Part shown: piece after piece, positions 51,780 to 61,813 of the stretch
Layout of the letters: every line of letters begins with the position of its first letter
Numbering within the stretch: position 1 is the first letter of the stretch
Assembly: GCA_963575745.1 (NCBI GenBank)
Contig: CAUYUJ010021157.1
Location: 1-64,000 of the forward strand
DNA: 64,000 nucleotides
Origin: Prorocentrum cordatum
Taxonomy: Eukaryota > Sar > Dinophyceae > Prorocentrales > Prorocentraceae
Direction of reading: 5' to 3'
Made by a program: the position numbers and the translations under genes
Notes under the pieces: generated by a model
What the model was told of the DNA's origin: nothing
Database searches by the model: none
What the model saw: the letters and a program-made list of their open reading frames with translations, nothing else

Positions 51780-52377
51780 TTTTCCCCCTGCAATTGAAGA
51801 TTTCGGCGTGCGCGCGCGAAGAAAAAACGAATGTGTCCCATATGGTATTATTTGACAGGGATGATGGCCCTGGCAGGCGCGCAACCGTTGTTGCAGAAGT
51901 TCGAAGCACGTGAAAAAGTTGCTCGCAAGAGCCCGTTTGACAGAAATGTTGAAAAAGTATTGGGTTTCCTAAGAAATCCGCAAGAGCGCGCGGGATGAAT
52001 TGTTGAAGCTTTTTTTTTGAAAAACCATTGGGTTTTTTTTTTTATGTTTTTATGTTAAAGTCGCTACGAAAACTAAGGTTTTGGAAGGATTTCATCTTGC
52101 GCGCGCGAGTGTGCACTTCGTGTCATTTTTTGCAAAGGATTCTTGAAGTTTGGTTATGTTAGAACAAGACATGTCATTTTATATTGTTTTTTGACAGGGA
52201 AAGCGGGCGTCAACAAAAGAACCGGATCCGGACTCCCCCGTTTTGCTTGAGACTTCCTCACGAAAATGATGAAAATGTGGCTGCGGCCTAGGCGCGGCGA
52301 GGGGGGCGTGCACCAGGGGGCCCAACAATAACTATTCTTTAAAAGTAATAATATTCAACAACAACAACAACAACGGC
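51780..52377 (+). repeat. composite repeat P, part b copy P5
   Basis: Close to P1/P3 part b. It carries a 9-base in-frame insertion (GCACGTGAA) in the short frame (QKFEAREKVARKSPFDRNV) and lacks its stop, extending to NPQERAG. It ends at CAACAACAAC. Confidence 0.85.
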
Positions 52378-52660
52378 TCCCGCCCGAGACTTCCTCACAA
52401 CTTAGCCAGGACCCCCGCTCCTGCCTGAGACTTCCTCGCATTTTATGCAGGAATCGCGCTCTCGCTTGGGACTTCTTTACAATCTATTCAGGAATCGCTC
52501 TCCCGGCGCTCTGGATGCGCGCTCTCGCTGGAGAGTTGCTTGCAATTTACTGACGAATAGCGCCCGTGCGTTTGAATCTCTTGCAATTTATTCAAGCGCC
52601 GCGCTCCCGACACCGAGGCACCCAGGAGTCGCGCTCACGCTTAGGATTCCCTGACAGATT
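52378..52660 (+). repeat. degenerate satellite Z, ~50-bp unit
   Basis: GAGACTTCCTC.CA, CAATTTATTCAGGAATCGC and GCTCTCGCT words repeated five to six times. Confidence 0.7.
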
Positions 52661-52679
52661 ACCTAGGAATCGGGATCTC

Positions 52680-53420
52680 GCTGCCCTTCGTGGCCCCGTT
52701 GCAGCCCTTCGTGGCCCCCTCGCTTTGTTTCGTGGCCCCGTTGCAGCCCTTCGTGGCCCCCTCGCTTTGTTTCGTGGCCCCGTTGCAGCCCCTCGTGGCC
52801 TCCTCGCTGCACTTTATGGCCCCGTTGCAGCCCTTCGTCGCCCCCTCGCTTTGTTTCGTGGCCCCGTTGCAGCTCTTCGTGGCCCCCTCGCTGCCCTTCG
52901 TGGCCCCGTTGCAGCCCTTCGTGGCCCCCTCGCTGCCTTTCGTGACCCCGTTGCAGCCCTTCGTGGCCCCCTCGCTGCCCTTCGTGGCCCCATATATGTA
53001 AGCCCTGCGTGGCCACCGCTCGTTCGCGCCCGTGGTGGCCCCATATGCATGCCCTTCGTGGCCCCGCTGTCGCCCTTCGTGGCCCCGTTGCTGCCTTCAG
53101 TGGCCCCGTCCTTGCCCTCCGCGGCCCAACATACGTATGCCCTTCGTTGCCCCCGCTCGTTCGCGCCCGTTGTGGCCCCATGTGCATGCCCTTCGTGGCC
53201 CCGCTGTCGCCGTTTGTGGTCCCCTCATTGTCCTACGTGGCCGAGTTGCTACCCTCAGTGGCCCCATCGTTGCCTTCTTGGGCCCCGCATTATCTGCCCT
53301 TCGTGGCCCCCGATCGTTCGCGCTCTTCGTGGCCCCATACGCATTCCCTTCGTGTCCCCGCTGTCGCCTTTCGTGGCCTACGTCGTGTCCTTCGTGGCCC
53401 TGCTGTCGTTCTCTCTCGCT
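52680..53420 (+). repeat. 21/42-bp satellite
   Basis: 21-base monomers TTCGTGGCCCCGTTGCAGCC and TTCGTGGCCCCCTCGCTGCC alternate to form a 42-base unit (52680-53000). Looser variants continue to 53420. All frames are open, giving a spurious 395-residue frame. Confidence 0.95.
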
Positions 53421-53429
53421 CTCGCTTTC

Positions 53430-53478
53430 GCTCGTCGTCGTCGTCGTAGTCGTCGTCGTCGTCGTCGTCGACGTCGTT

Positions 53479-53510
<32 letters not shown>

Positions 53511-53515
53511 GGGCG
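53430..53515. repeat. GTC triplet tract
   Basis: GTC/GTA triplets. Confidence 0.95.
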
Positions 53516-53639
53516 GTCCCCTGTCCGTCCCTCTTGGGGTCGGGTCGACGGTCCGCGGCCGCTCCGCCGATCAGCGCTGCCGCTGGCCAGGCCGACGGTC
53601 CGCGGCCGCCCCGCCGCTTGCCGGGGCCCGGCCTGCAGG

Positions 53640-53752
53640 GAAAAACAGTATACCCCCCAAAAGGGTTCGATCGAAGACGAAGAGGGCGGGTATCGAGGCT
53701 TTGGGAAATACGCGTTATTGGACACTCGAGCAGATAAGGGCGAACAGTCTTA
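53640..53752 (+). pseudogene. conserved peptide segment U2
   Basis: TPQKGSIEDEEGGYRGFGKY then LLDTRADKGEQS and a stop. Homologous in frame to the minus-strand segment at 15945-16088. A TTG triplet tract follows at once, as an AAC tract does for U1. The shared order (conserved peptide, then triplet tract) suggests the exon and tract spread together. Confidence 0.5.
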
Positions 53753-53754
53753 AG

Positions 53755-53912
53755 CTGATTGTTGTTGCTGTTGTTGTTGTGGTTGTGGTTGTTGTTGTTG
53801 TTGTTGGTGGTGTTGTTGTTGTTGCTGTTGTTACTGGCATTGTTACTGTTATGTTTATTGTTGTTGTTGCTGTTGTTGTTGTTGTTGATGTTGTTGATTG
53901 TTGTCGCCGTCC
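53755..53912. repeat. TTG triplet tract
   Basis: TTG/GTT triplets with GGT and ACT variants. Confidence 0.95.
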
Positions 53913-53929
53913 CGCCCACAGCACACCAG

Positions 53930-54147
53930 TGACCCACCCCGCGACCCACCCCGCGACCCACCCTGAGACCCACCCGCGACTCAACCCGCGACCCACCCGC
54001 GACCCACCCCGCGACCCACTCGTGACCCACCCGCGACCCACCCGCGATCCACCCCGCGACCCACCCCGTGCCCATCCGCGACCCATCCGCGACCCACCCG
54101 CGACCCACCCCGCGACCCACCCGCGACCCACCCGGCGACACACCCTC
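53930..54147. repeat. CGCGACCCACC satellite
   Basis: Units CCCGCGACCCA of 10-13 bases, about 18 copies. The complement of the satellite in module W. Confidence 0.9.
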
Positions 54148-54304
54148 AAGGGAAGAAAAACCAACCAGACCCGATAATTAACGTTCACGAAACGGCCCTG
54201 GTTGTTTACTAAACAGCCCTGCCCTGTTCGCTTCACTCCTTGTGTGCGTTTACTAAAAGGCTTCGCTTGTCGGGGTGATTATCATGGGGTGGATTTTCTG
54301 CCCT
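54148..54304. other. unique spacer between W-type satellites
   Basis: CGGCCCTGGTTGTTTACTAA and ACAGCCCTGCCCTGTTCGC: short unique DNA, no gene. Confidence 0.4.
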
Positions 54305-54590
54305 CTACACCCGCGACCCACCCCGCGACCCAACAAAGACGCGCCCGCGACCCACCCGCGACCCATCCGCGACCCCTTTGCGACCCACCCGCGACCCATC
54401 CGCGACCGACCCACCCGCGACCCACCCGCGACCTACCCACACTGGTTTAACAAAAGAATCGGCGCCTGCGGCGTGCTCGTTGTAGAAGTTGTGAAACTTT
54501 GGCGCTTGCGGCGGGCTTCTCCAGAGTCTCACAAACTGCCGACGTCCTCACCGCCCCCTCACTCTTATCCGCATCTGCGGGGTGCTACGT
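54305..54590 (-). repeat. module W, copy W2
   Basis: On the minus strand: GCGGATAAGAGTGAGGGGGC, GAAGCCCGCCGCAAGCGCC, a peptide-coding part (PPQAPKFHNFYNEHAAGADS) and the GGGTCGCGGG satellite, in the same order as W1. Confidence 0.7.
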
Positions 54591-54621
54591 ATTTCTTGCC
54601 GGCGAGCCAGGGGGAAGTAAG

Positions 54622-55083
54622 AGGGGGTGGGCCTTCTCAGAAGGCTCGGACATCCCTGGGCTTCCTGATGCACTGTCCTAGCCTTCCCCGGGTACAGGAA
54701 ACGCTCCCCAGAAGGCCGGAGGGCTTCTGAGCATGAGAAGCCGCGCCGCCTTCTGAGAAGGCCTTCTCCTTCTCACCTCCCCCCGCGCTCGCCGCCCAAT
54801 TTGAGTGAATCTCCTGCTCCCCGATTCTCCCCAAGGGCCCGTTCCTCATGCCGTCAACGCTGCTGACGGCGCCGCAGGCCCGGCGAGGGCTCCCCGCCGA
54901 GGCCGAGCACTGCCCCGACCCCCGACAGCGGAACACGCCGTCACTGCTGCCACGACGCGGGCCTGTGTGGACTTGACCTCGCCACCGCTCGGACGTCCAT
55001 TCCCCGTGCATTTGTCGATTTCGTGCGTGCTTTGTTTCGCAGGTGATCGAATACAAAACTGCACACGTCCGAGCGATGCCAAG
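54622..55083 (+). mobile_element. family I element, copy I2
   Basis: CCTTCTCAGAAGGCTCG start, CTTCTGAGAAGGCC, CGCGCTCGCCGCC, then terminal module from CACCGCTCGGACGTCC to CACACGTCCGAGCGATG (54978-55080). The module's ends are inverted repeats. Confidence 0.7.
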
Positions 55084-55274
55084 TGGCACCACCTCGAGGC
55101 CTGCCCTAATCTCCCAGCGTTGCATCTTTTTGGCCACGGACGATTTTACGAACATTTGGCCCCAGGGCCTTCGCAGATCGATCCGGCTCGAAACACAACG
55201 CAGAAATGTTGAGTTCGGGGCTCTGGTCGCGATGTTTTGTGATGTCTCATTTTTTCGCAACGTCTGATCTTAGA
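55084..55274. other. no supported gene
   Basis: Unique sequence, no motif. Confidence 0.35.
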
Positions 55275-55465
55275 GTACAAGATAGGGTCAGAGTAGATCG
55301 GTGATAAATCACCGATTCATCGGCGATGCATCGGCGACGTCGGCACTGCTTCGGCACCGTCGGCGTGGAGAAAATCGGGCTCCTCATCGGCCCGCATCCC
55401 CGATGCCTCGGCGCTGCGGCGCGATCCTCCGACCCCATCTACTCGGACCCCATCTGGGAGGCCAA
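55275..55465. mobile_element. family R element, copy R2
   Basis: GAGTAGATCGGTGA left, internal ATTCATCGGCGATG and ATCGGCGACG, right end CGCGATCCTCCGACCCCATC then TACTCGGACC. It matches R1, but its left arm is diverged and its middle longer. Confidence 0.7.
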
Positions 55466-55554
55466 GACCACACCAGACTCCGGGCCCCAGACCCCTGGCC
55501 CCAGCCCCATTCCCAAGCACCAACGTCCCAAACTGCTCGCAGCCTCGCATCCCG

Positions 55555-55605
55555 CTCCAGTCGGCGATGCGGCACGATCCCCCGACCCCACCCTCGAGTA
55601 GGAGA
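55555..55605. mobile_element. family R right-end fragment R3
   Basis: TCGGCGATGCGGCACGATCC then CCCGACCCCACCCTCGAGTA: right inverted repeat only. Confidence 0.6.
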
Positions 55606-55779
55606 TCGACCACAGACTCTTGCACCCCATCATTGAAGCTGGACCCCCCCACAATGGGAATGATGGGATGTCCCCCGACACTGCGAAGTTCAACGACAGC
55701 GTGGCGGAGGGGACCACGAGCAACGTGCAGATCTCCCCCCTAGTCGCCTCGGACGGACGGCTCCGTCCTCCTGGGCCTC

Positions 55780-57196
55780 CAGATTTTGCCAGACCTGCAG
55801 GCCCTCCCAGCGGAGGCCTCCCACGAGCTTCGGGAAGAAGATTCGCTACCCGGTGGAGCAAAGAATGGCATGGGCTCACAGCGGAGGCGGGGAAACCTTC
55901 AGGTGAGCACGGCCAGACAACTTGCTGTTATTGAGGCGACGGTACGTGATCTGGCAGCCCAGGTCAAATGGGGTACAACGCAGACAACAAAGACGGCTCC
56001 AGAGAACACACAACAAAGAAGAAGAAGAAGAAGAATATTGTTCCTCAGCACGATGGAGGACGCCGACGTGATCCGCGCCTGCTTGACCGCCTCAAGCGCC
56101 TCATTCACCTGGCCGACAAGCAGGCGGAGCCGCCGACCCACAAAGAGCTCGTGGCCACGCTCAAGCGCCCCTTGCAGGACAGCGGGGGCACGGCGTCTGC
56201 ACCCTCGGCCGCTGGCGTTTCGGAGCCGCCTGCCGCCAAGTCCAAGATTGTCGAGCCCCTGCCCCACCCGTGGGGGTCAGAATCAGTGTGGCAGGCGGCT
56301 CATGTCAAGACAAGGGGCATGATTCTGAGCGCCCTCCTGTCGTGGCATGCCAGGGCCGCAAGGAGCACGACGGTGTACATGACTGGTGGCGGGCGAAAGG
56401 TCTGCAGCCAGACGTGACAGATGTGCTGTTCGAGGAGAAGACGCTTTTGAAGGATGGGAGGAGATAGAGGTTACTGTTGAGGGGATCAACGGCAGGGGCT
56501 CCCAGATCTCCGCACCAATTTTGTATGTCGGCCAGCGAGCGCCACGACGAGTTGGCCTACCGACTGGGGTGAAGGACGATGTTCCCATCACTACGCCTGC
56601 TGAGAAGCCAGCCAGCGTCAGGATCACCATCGCCAGGACTACGCAGAGGACTGGCTGTTCCAACGGGCGAACGAAAAGCCTGTGGCGGTGGCCTCGCTAG
56701 TCCTCAATGCCGAGCTCGCGAAACACATTTTGAAGACCAAGGGGGCGGTGGCGTACGAGACGGAGTTCACTGCAATCCTGATCGTTGCCGCGTCCAAGGT
56801 TGATGACATCCTCAAGTTTGCGCTGCCAGTGGGGTCTTCCTGAACCAGCAGGGGTCGTCGCTGGTCCCCGTGTGGCACAAGCTCAAAGACGACGAGGGCA
56901 AGACCTCGTATTTCCGAAAGGTGCTGGCAGTCTCCGTTGCTGCCAAAGGGCGCCTAGTCTACAGGCCTAACGAGAACAGTGCGCTGGGAGTTCTTTCTTC
57001 ATCCGTCGTAGCTACAGATATCCAGCCAAGATGGATCCTACAACGCACGCCATCGTCGTGGACCCAGGACGAGCAGCTTAGAGCTTGGGCTGTCGACCGT
57101 GGTTTCAAACATGTGCCGGGCGTCACGAGATGTGGGACTCGCAGATGGTTTCTCCGAGATGATCCGCCGACCCCTTGTGGGTCTCTAGGCGTGTGA
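55780..57196 (+). pseudogene. decayed retroelement-like ORF, many frames
   Basis: Coding-like segments with strong third-position GC follow in changing plus frames: STARQLAVIEATVRDLAAQV (55910), LLDRLKRLIHLADKQAEPPT (56080), CQGRKEHDGVHDWWRAKGLQ (56350), EIEVTVEGINGRGSQISAPI (56463), DYAEDWLFQRANEKPVAVAS and KTKGAVAYETEFTAILIVAA (56640-56830), GSSLVPVWHKLKDDEGKTSY (56850) and WTQDEQLRAWAVDRGFKHVP then GTRRWFLRDDPP (57060-57160). At least four frameshifts. The order of a coiled segment, a beta-rich segment and a short W..D..L..W....GF..V....RRWF.R end recalls ORF1-type proteins that precede endonuclease and reverse transcriptase in dinoflagellate retroelements. That parallel is from memory of such proteins and is unproven. 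No endonuclease follows; repeat H3 begins. Confidence 0.45.
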
Positions 57197-57284
57197 GATA
57201 GTTCCCCCCCCCTACCCCCCCCCCTGGGACCCCAAACCGGAGATTTGACCCCCCCCCCCCGGGCCCAGACGAGCGCACACGGGG

Positions 57285-58400
57285 CTCTTTTGGGCCCAAA
57301 AGGGGATCAAGACGGGCCAAGAAGGCCCCAAGACTCCTCCAAGACGGCTCACGAGAGCTCCGAGGCGCCAAACGAGCGCTCCCAGACGCCCAAGATGCCC
57401 CCAAGACGAGCCTAGAGGCCTCCAAGACGGCCCAAGAGGCCTCCAAGAGCAGTCCTCAAAAGGGCCGAAGCGCCGAAAATCGTCAAATTCCGATGGGAAA
57501 ACGTACATTTTGATCATATACTACTTGTCGGCCTTCACGGCGTTGAAGACGGTCCCAGAGCACCCCAAGACCGCCCCGAGAGGCCCCCAAGAGGCGCCCA
57601 AGTCGGCCCAAGAGGGCGCCAAGACGGCCCAAGAGGCCCCCAAGACAGCCCAAGAGGGCCCCAAGACGGCCCCAAGAGGTGCCCAAGAGGGGGAGCCCGA
57701 ACCGACAATCCGAGCCTTCCGCCCCAAGACGGCCCCAGAAGGCCCCAAGAGGCCCCAAGAGGCCCCCAAGACGCCCACAAGAGGCCCCAAGAGGCCCCCA
57801 AGAGGCTCCAAAACGGCCTCAAAACGGCCCCCAAGAGGCTTCGAAACTGCCTCCAAGAGTCCCGCGAAAAGCCCCCCAAGAGATCCCAACGATCACCGCA
57901 CAAGTCTCATATCAACAACCCAGGCACGGTGGCGGGGTTGCGTTTGCGCACAAAAAAGGATTCGCGCTCTCGAGGCCAAGATTGCTCCAAAACGGCCCAG
58001 GATGGCTCCAAAACGGCCCAAGATGGCTCCAAGACGGCCCAAGACAGTTCGAAGACGGCCCAAGATGGCCTCAAGATGGCCTAAAAGGCTTTCACTATCG
58101 CCCACGAAGTCTCCAAGAAGACCCCCAGGACATCTGAAAGAGGCGCACATTACGCATTTCATTACATTTCCATTGCGTTGTTGAACATGTTTGCAATTGT
58201 TGCCTTTCCCGGCTTCCGTCGGCTCACGTAGCCCAAAGAGCCTCCAAGATCGCCCCACGGCGCCCCAAGAGGGCCTCAAGACGGCCCCAGAGAATCCCAA
58301 CACGGCCCAGGACGCCTCCCAATTCGGCCCAAGACGATCCCAAGACGGCAAAACCTGTCTCCAAATTGGTCCCAAGCTGGTGCAAGACGCCTCTAACCCA
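57285..58400 (+). repeat. degenerate repeat element H, copy H3
   Basis: CCAAGACGGCCC words, AT-rich insert 57463-57535, more CCAAGAGG words, anchor GGGGAGCCCGAACCGACAAT..CGAGCC at 57689, anchor CACGGTGGCGGGG at 57924, then further words to 58400. Same architecture as H2. Confidence 0.75.
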
Positions 58401-58434
58401 AAACCCATAAACCAGAGCCTTGTTTCTGTGTCCC

Positions 58435-58740
58435 CTTCCTCCTTCTCCTTCTCCTCCTCCTCCACCTCGGCCGCCAGGTGGGTTCAAAACTGCTTCCCAG
58501 AGGTCCCCGAGAGGCGTGCCGCCAGATCCCTATACACATACAAAAAAGCCTCTCACCCATAGCACATATCCCAGAGTTTCGTCTCTGTGTCCCCGTCCTC
58601 CTCCCCCTCTCCTCCTCCTCCTCCACCTCCTCCTCGCCCACTCCTCCTCTTCCCCCCCCGCCTCATCCTCTTCCTTGCCGATTCTTTTCCCCCCATCCTC
58701 CGCCTCACCCCACATCCCTCTCTCCCCCTCCCCCCTGTCT
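58435..58740. repeat. CTC-rich block
   Basis: CTC and CCCTCC words on the plus strand at 58435-58470 and 58595-58735. Confidence 0.85.
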
Positions 58741-58769
58741 TCCCCCGCACGCTTGCCCCCGATTGGGCA

Positions 58770-59474
58770 TCATTTGCAGGTCTTGCATATCAGGGTGTCC
58801 TTGTTTGCATCGCGTGCGACGTTGGCAGGGTTCCCGGAGAACGCCGACTTCGGTAGTCTTCTCTTGCACGCGCCGCCGCAGTGATACGCCTGGCAACTGC
58901 GGGCTGTGAACCCGAGGTTCTTGCAGCCTCCGCACGCCACTTTCGCTCCATTCGCCGCTCGATGATCTTCCACTTGGTTATGCTTCAAATGTTTCGTGTC
59001 CGAGAACGCTTCTCCGCACGCCGCGCACGTCAGTGGCTTCACGTCCGCCTAGGCTTTCCGCTTGCGATTCGCTGCCTCCGCATTCCCCCGTCGCACCTCT
59101 TTCTCTCGTTCTTCCGCGCATTTCCGACAGAGCCTTTCCCCCGCAGCATTGTGTTTCTTCTGAGCTTCCGACATATCCGCCTTTTCGTCATATAGCGACA
59201 GGCACTTACCGTTCGTACATCGCAGTGTTCCGATGCTCTGATTCCACTTCGCGCTGTCTTTCCGCGAGTTCTGCTTGGCTTTGATACCGCTGCACTTCGC
59301 GCAGCACATTGTCCTAATCCTTTTCGTTTCCCCGTCGTCGGCAGCCGCATCCGCGTTCCGACCGCTGCCATGGCGTGCCGCGTCGTCACTCTCTCCTCTC
59401 GTTGCCCACCCTCTGCACGTCTTGCACCATTTCTCGCCCGCGGTTCCCCGTGCGGGCTGAGGGATGCCCCCCAA
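58770..59474 (-). pseudogene. cysteine-rich zinc-binding protein with one in-frame stop
   Basis: One frame of 235 codons with a single TAG at 59051-59049. Cys pairs occur in order: WCKTCRGW, CCAKCSG, LRCTNGKC, LCRKCAEE, (TAG), LTCAACGEAF followed by KHNQVEDHRA, KVACGGCKNLGF, then HCGGACKRRLPKSAF and LICKTCK at the end. The last unit (C-x-C..LPKSAFS....C-x-x-C) resembles small treble-clef or Stc1-like zinc modules; that likeness is inference. The likely exon start is after CCCTCAG near 59457, because the frame is closed just upstream. The stop could be a nonsense mutation, an intron boundary or an error. Likely nucleic-acid or protein binding. Confidence 0.55.
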
Positions 59475-59834
59475 AACAACCCCGCCTCACCAAAGAAGTC
59501 AAACCGAGCAAGAAATATACGGGCCCCAATCCAACGCTTCCACCCTTTGGGCATCTCCAGAACAATGCCAAGATTGCATTAGCGTCCTTTCTTTTCAGAT
59601 GGGCCCCCCAGGGCCTCGAGATGACCCCAAGCGGATTCCACATGGCCCCAAGAGAGGTCATTATGGACCCCTACACGACTCCCCAGCCCGATTCAAGCGA
59701 GCCGGCAAGACCGCCAAGATGAGGGGTCGGCGGATGTGGCGTAAGCCTACAGAATCTTGAGACGCTCTTCAGTGGCCACGTGATGAGCTCAAGCCAGGCA
59801 TCCTCGCTACACTTGCTCCCCCACGCCGTGGTCA
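59475..59834. other. no supported gene
   Basis: Unique DNA with a few GGCCCC..CAAGAGG words (59600-59660) like element H. Confidence 0.4.
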
Positions 59835-60500
59835 CAGCCGCCCTTCACCGACAAAAGCTCCGACGACGGCGTGGGGGGCCCCGAGCCCTTCCAAAGCGAC
59901 GCCGACGTCGACGTTCACACCCTCTCCAGCGACGGCTACCAGGGCTGCCCCGATCGGCAACGTCGACGAGGGTGGAGACACCATCATGGACGCGGGGGAC
60001 GGGGACGAGGAGGAGAAGCCGCCGCAGACCCAGCCCAAGCCCGAGACGGCCAAGACAACCAAGGAGGCACCGGTGGCTGCCGATACGCCGCCATGGAGCT
60101 CCCACTTCAAGAAGCGCGACTGCGGGGACAAGGGAGCCTGCTTCTGCAGCTGTTCCAGCGTGCCACGCCTACACGAGCAAGACGAACCAGAAGCCCCTGA
60201 AGATCGCGGCCCTTGGCCCTGGAGGGAAGTCGCAGGCTACTCTCGGGAACGCGGTGGCGGCCGAGATGTCGAAGATGAAAGCTGCGAAGGAAGAAGCACA
60301 CGCCCAGGCGCAGGCGGGGACATGTGTGACCTCGCGTGCTGCCCCGGCCGCGGCCCAGGCGCTGAGCACGGGTCTCCCGGTATGGAAGGAGCAGCTGGTC
60401 CAGTGGCATCTCTCCGCGGCTCCCGCCAGCATCAAGACCACTGGGAAGTGCTGGCGGACCCTGGCGGACGGCCACTACGAGCTTCTGCTGGTGGCCCGAC
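59835..60500 (+). pseudogene. unknown gene, GC3-rich, two frameshifts
   Basis: Three plus frames in succession, each with almost all codons ending in G or C: FTDKSSDDGVGGPEPFQSDA and HTLSSDGYQGCP (59840-59950), IGNVDEGGDTIMDAGDGDEE, TKEAPVAADTPPWSSHFKKR and GDKGACFCSC (59955-60155), then ACHAYTSKTNQKPLKIAALG, AVAAEMSKMKAAKEEAHAQA, SIKTTGKCWRTLADGHYELL (60165-60490). Acidic disordered start, a Cys cluster (CGDKGACFCSC..AC), then an Ala/Lys helix. No family recognised. The shifts suggest decay or assembly indels; codon use suggests decay is recent or absent. Confidence 0.5.
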
Positions 60501-60664
60501 GTGGAGGCGGAGTGGAAAAGAGGCGTCCAGGCCCTGCCCTCCTCACTCCGCCGGCAGGGGCCGCGGCACGGACTCTCTCTACCCATCATCGGGCGGGGCC
60601 CGCGGCCTGCTGGGCCCGGCCACGCCGACGCGCTCTGCGGGAACGTCCCTTTTAAAACAGGGCT

Positions 60665-60821
60665 AAGATCGGGATAAATCGCTCCAGAGCGTTCCGGAGC
60701 GCTCTCCGCTCTCAGAGCGTTCCGGAACGCTCTGGAGCGGCCGAGGCGCCCAATACATCCTCCAAACCCGCCGATTCTCAGAGATTTCGAGTTATCCCGA
60801 TCCGATTTTGTCCCGATCTTC
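60665..60821. mobile_element. inverted-repeat element Q
   Basis: Outer ends AAGATCGGGATAA (60665) and TTATCCCGATC..CCCGATCTT (60793-60821). Inner 25-base arms CGCTCCAGAGCGTTCCGGAG.. at 60680-60704 and 60715-60739 pair at 24 of 25 positions around a 10-base loop. Confidence 0.75.
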
Positions 60822-61317
60822 GCGTCGTTTGACCTTTCGTCCCAGGGGTGCTCGCAGCATGCCGGGCCCACGGGTGGCGGCGTCCACGGCCGGCTCGAGG
60901 GCGGAACCGCAGGCGGCGGCGCAGGCGAGGGCCAGTGGCTCCTGCAGGGCCAGGCGGTCGCTCTCCCCGGGGCGGAGGCTCCGCCGCTGTGGGCTCGGGG
61001 GGCCGAGGAGTGCTCCTGGACTGGGAGGTGGCGCAGAGGCCCGCGTCCAGGCAGCTACGTACACTGGAACTGTCCTCGTGGTTGGAAGCCAGATCTTACT
61101 GATGATGAGACATATGCTGGGGTTCGGGAGCAGTGGAGATTCCATCGGCGAGTATGTCAGGGCACATCCATCCCGAACGAACCTCCAGAGGCACGCAGAG
61201 CGAGACAGGGTGCTGGAGGCCCGGCTGCAGCAGCGATGCGTCGAGGCAATCAGCAAAAAGCATGGCGACTATTTTCTACTTGGCGGGCTGGGGCTTCACA
61301 GGACATCGATGCTGTGA
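60808..61317 (+). CDS. unknown coding block, frame ambiguous
   Basis: The 169-residue frame from an ATG at 60808 ends with natural sequence: TGTVLVVGSQILLMMRHMLG, SIGEYVRAHPSRTNLQRHAE, VLEARLQQRCVEAISKKHGD, and a stop at 61317. An overlapping frame (60826-61320) is also open without ATG and Trp-rich: FDLSSQGCSQHAGPTGGG, then SYVHWNCPRGWKPDLTDDET. Third-position GC slightly favours the first over 61060-61310 and the second before 61050. One gene with a shift near 61055 is possible. No family recognised. Confidence 0.35.
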   Translation: MSRSSRRLTFRPRGARSMPGPRVAASTAGSRAEPQAAAQARASGSCRARRSLSPGRRLRRCGLGGPRSAPGLGGGAEARVQAATYTGTVLVVGSQILLMMRHMLGFGSSGDSIGEYVRAHPSRTNLQRHAERDRVLEARLQQRCVEAISKKHGDYFLLGGLGLHRTSML

Positions 61318-61387
61318 CTTGATCGCCGACCCTGGAGTCCAGCCACACCCGACAGTATACTCACATGATGCAGAATGTTCACGTGCA

Positions 61388-61620
61388 GCAAGTGCGGCTA
61401 GAGCAACGTCCTGAATCAGTTCAAGAAGGTCCCGTGCCGACGCCGACCTCCAGGCGTCCCAGACGGCGTTGGGCAGGCTGGTGGGATCCGTCGCGTCAAG
61501 CAGAGCTGGGCCAAACACTCTCGGAGAGGGGGCTACTACGCATCCTACTACGAGCGCTACGGCCGCAAGCAGTACATCCGCAAGGTGTCTGAGGTCAAGG
61601 GTGCCCCACAGGTTCCTGCA
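61388..61620 (+). pseudogene. coding fragment with Cys pair and one stop
   Basis: FTCSKCG, TAG, SNVLNQFKKVPCRRR, then RRVKQSWAKHSRRGGYYASY and YERYGRKQYIRKVSEVKG. In the final 40 codons almost every third base is G or C, so the plus strand is the coding one, although the minus strand is also open (199 residues). The CSKCG pair suggests a zinc site. Exon limits unknown. Confidence 0.4.
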
Positions 61621-61813
61621 CGTCGAGGTCCACTGAGCTCGCGCCCCCCCCCCCCCCCCGGAGAAGGCCCGCGGCGGCCCAGGCATCCTCGTGACGGGAC
61701 GCGTTCCTGGGAGGCGGCCGAGCCTCACAGGAGCCTGAGGCGAAGCGCCCGAGGCATGCCGAAGGGTCCCCACTGCCACGGGCACCGCCACAACAGCTGA
61801 GAGCTCGGGAAGC

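Noticed and set aside
52566-53753. 395-residue frame that includes peptide U2
   Set aside because: The body is the 21/42-bp satellite and a GTC tract; only the last 40 residues are supported by conservation, so only those are annotated.
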